This document shows positions 6,007 to 6,196 of a stretch of 6,196 nt of DNA, piece by piece (the stretch's first letter is position 1; every line of letters begins with the position of its first letter). The position numbers and the translations under genes were made by a program. Origin of the DNA: Victivallales bacterium (lineage in GTDB: Bacteria > Verrucomicrobiota > Lentisphaeria > Oligosphaerales > Oligosphaeraceae); NCBI GenBank assembly GCA_900771165.1, contig CAAGMX010000072.1:1-6196 (forward strand). The letters are read 5' to 3'. The notes under the pieces were generated by a model. That model was not told where the DNA came from and made no database searches. It saw nothing but the letters and a program-made list of their open reading frames with translations.

Positions 6007-6039
6007 CTCTAGAACCTCTAGAACCTCTAGAACCTCTAG
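6007..6039. repeat. 9-bp tandem repeat CTCTAGAAC, about 3.7 copies
   Basis: CTCTAGAAC is repeated perfectly three times (6007-6033) and is followed by a partial copy, CTCTAG (6034-6039). It begins 29 bp after the regulator's stop codon. Each unit contains CTAG, and another CTAG lies just before at 6001-6004, giving five within 39 bp. In one frame the array would read Leu-Glu-Pro repeats, but that frame is out of phase with the regulator and has no supported start. Confidence 0.9.
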
Positions 6040-6040
6040 C

Positions 6041-6060
6041 CCCCCCCGCTGGCGGGGGGG
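6041..6060. repeat. GC-only hairpin after the regulator gene
   Basis: CCCCCCCG (6041-6048) and CGGGGGGG (6053-6060) form a perfect 8-bp stem closed by the tetraloop CTGG, directly after the 9-bp tandem array. No T run follows; another G run (6063-6068) does. It may stabilise the 3' end of the regulator mRNA or act as a weak or Rho-assisted terminator, but it does not meet the intrinsic terminator pattern. Confidence 0.6.
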
Positions 6061-6069
6061 ACGGGGGGC

Positions 6070-6101
6070 ATCCTCATGAACCCCGGCAGGGGTGGGAGGA
6101 T
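6070..6101. repeat. Two-part hairpin downstream of the regulator
   Basis: ATCCTC (6070-6075) pairs with GAGGAT (6096-6101). Inside it, ACCCC (6080-6084) pairs with GGGGT (6089-6093) around a GGCA loop, with an ATGA/GG internal loop between the two helices. This makes 11 base pairs in total. No T tract follows. It could be a structured RNA segment or an inverted-repeat intergenic element; nothing identifies a known RNA family. Confidence 0.5.
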
Positions 6102-6154
6102 CGCTAGACGGGGGTGGAGCGGCAGCGGGACCCCCCGGGATGGCGGGATGGGGA

Positions 6155-6186
6155 GCGGGGAACCCAATTTTTCCCGCGCGTTTTTT
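6155..6186 (+). terminator. Possible intrinsic terminator near the window end
   Basis: GCGGG(G)AA (6155-6162) pairs with TTCCCGC (6171-6177), seven pairs with one bulged G and an 8-nt loop. GCG and then six Ts (6181-6186) follow. The T run is good but the three-base gap and bulge weaken the case. The motif TTTTTCCCGCGC at 6168-6179 recurs in slightly longer form at 6181-6194, so part of the signal is a local direct duplication. The window ends 10 bases later. Confidence 0.35.
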
Positions 6187-6196
6187 CCCCGCGCAT

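Noticed and set aside
6040..6068. G-quadruplex from the runs of G at 6054-6060 and 6063-6068
   Set aside because: There are not four separate runs of three or more G with short loops in this stretch, and the first G run is better explained by pairing with the C run at 6041-6047.
5880..6107. Open frame carrying a Leu-Glu-Pro repeat after the regulator
   Set aside because: It overlaps the end of iclR in another frame, and the repeat is the translation of the 9-bp DNA array; no start signal supports it.
6061..6135. Possible tRNA or small RNA gene in the hairpin region
   Set aside because: The hairpins do not form a cloverleaf and no T-loop consensus is present.

Overview
The window looks like chromosomal DNA from a GC-rich, glycan-degrading bacterium. 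Three of its four genes are carbohydrate-active or carbohydrate-processing proteins and the fourth is an IclR-type regulator. This gene mix (CBM9-like fused to a DUF6067/GH123-like barrel, a GH99-like protein, a phosphodiester glycosidase) would suit the PVC group, for example Lentisphaerota, Kiritimatiellota or Verrucomicrobiota. That placement is inference from recalled family distributions; no marker gene is present. Two of the three complete genes start without a recognisable Shine-Dalgarno sequence, and all genes lie on the + strand.

Layout. (1) 1-420: the 3' end of a phosphodiester glycosidase (NAGPA-domain) gene whose beginning is outside the window. (2) 421-774: a gene-free spacer. 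It holds a 38-bp direct repeat (one copy overlaps the preceding stop codon), a hairpin between the copies, a probable intrinsic terminator, and then an abrupt AT-rich island with a good sigma70-type promoter and an overlapping inverted repeat. (3) 775-4020: a large secreted protein (1081 aa) with signal peptide, CBM9-like domain, middle beta-rich region and a glycoside-hydrolase-like barrel. (4) 4068-5093 (or from 4017, where an ATGA overlaps the previous stop): a cytoplasmic GH99-like protein. (5) 5121-5176: a strong intrinsic terminator. (6) 5222-5977: an IclR-family regulator. (7) 5978-6196: a non-coding tail with a CTAG-containing 9-bp tandem repeat, two GC hairpins and a possible terminator.

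Working model (inference): the 697-724 promoter drives a two-gene operon in which the secreted CBM9/barrel protein works on an extracellular glycan and the GH99-like protein works on an imported product. The adjacent IclR protein is a plausible local regulator and the inverted repeat on the -35 box a plausible operator. No defence system, CRISPR array, transposase or RNA gene was recognised. The least explained items are the repeat module after the first gene, the sharp change of base composition inside the 1081-aa gene, and the structured tail after the regulator gene.
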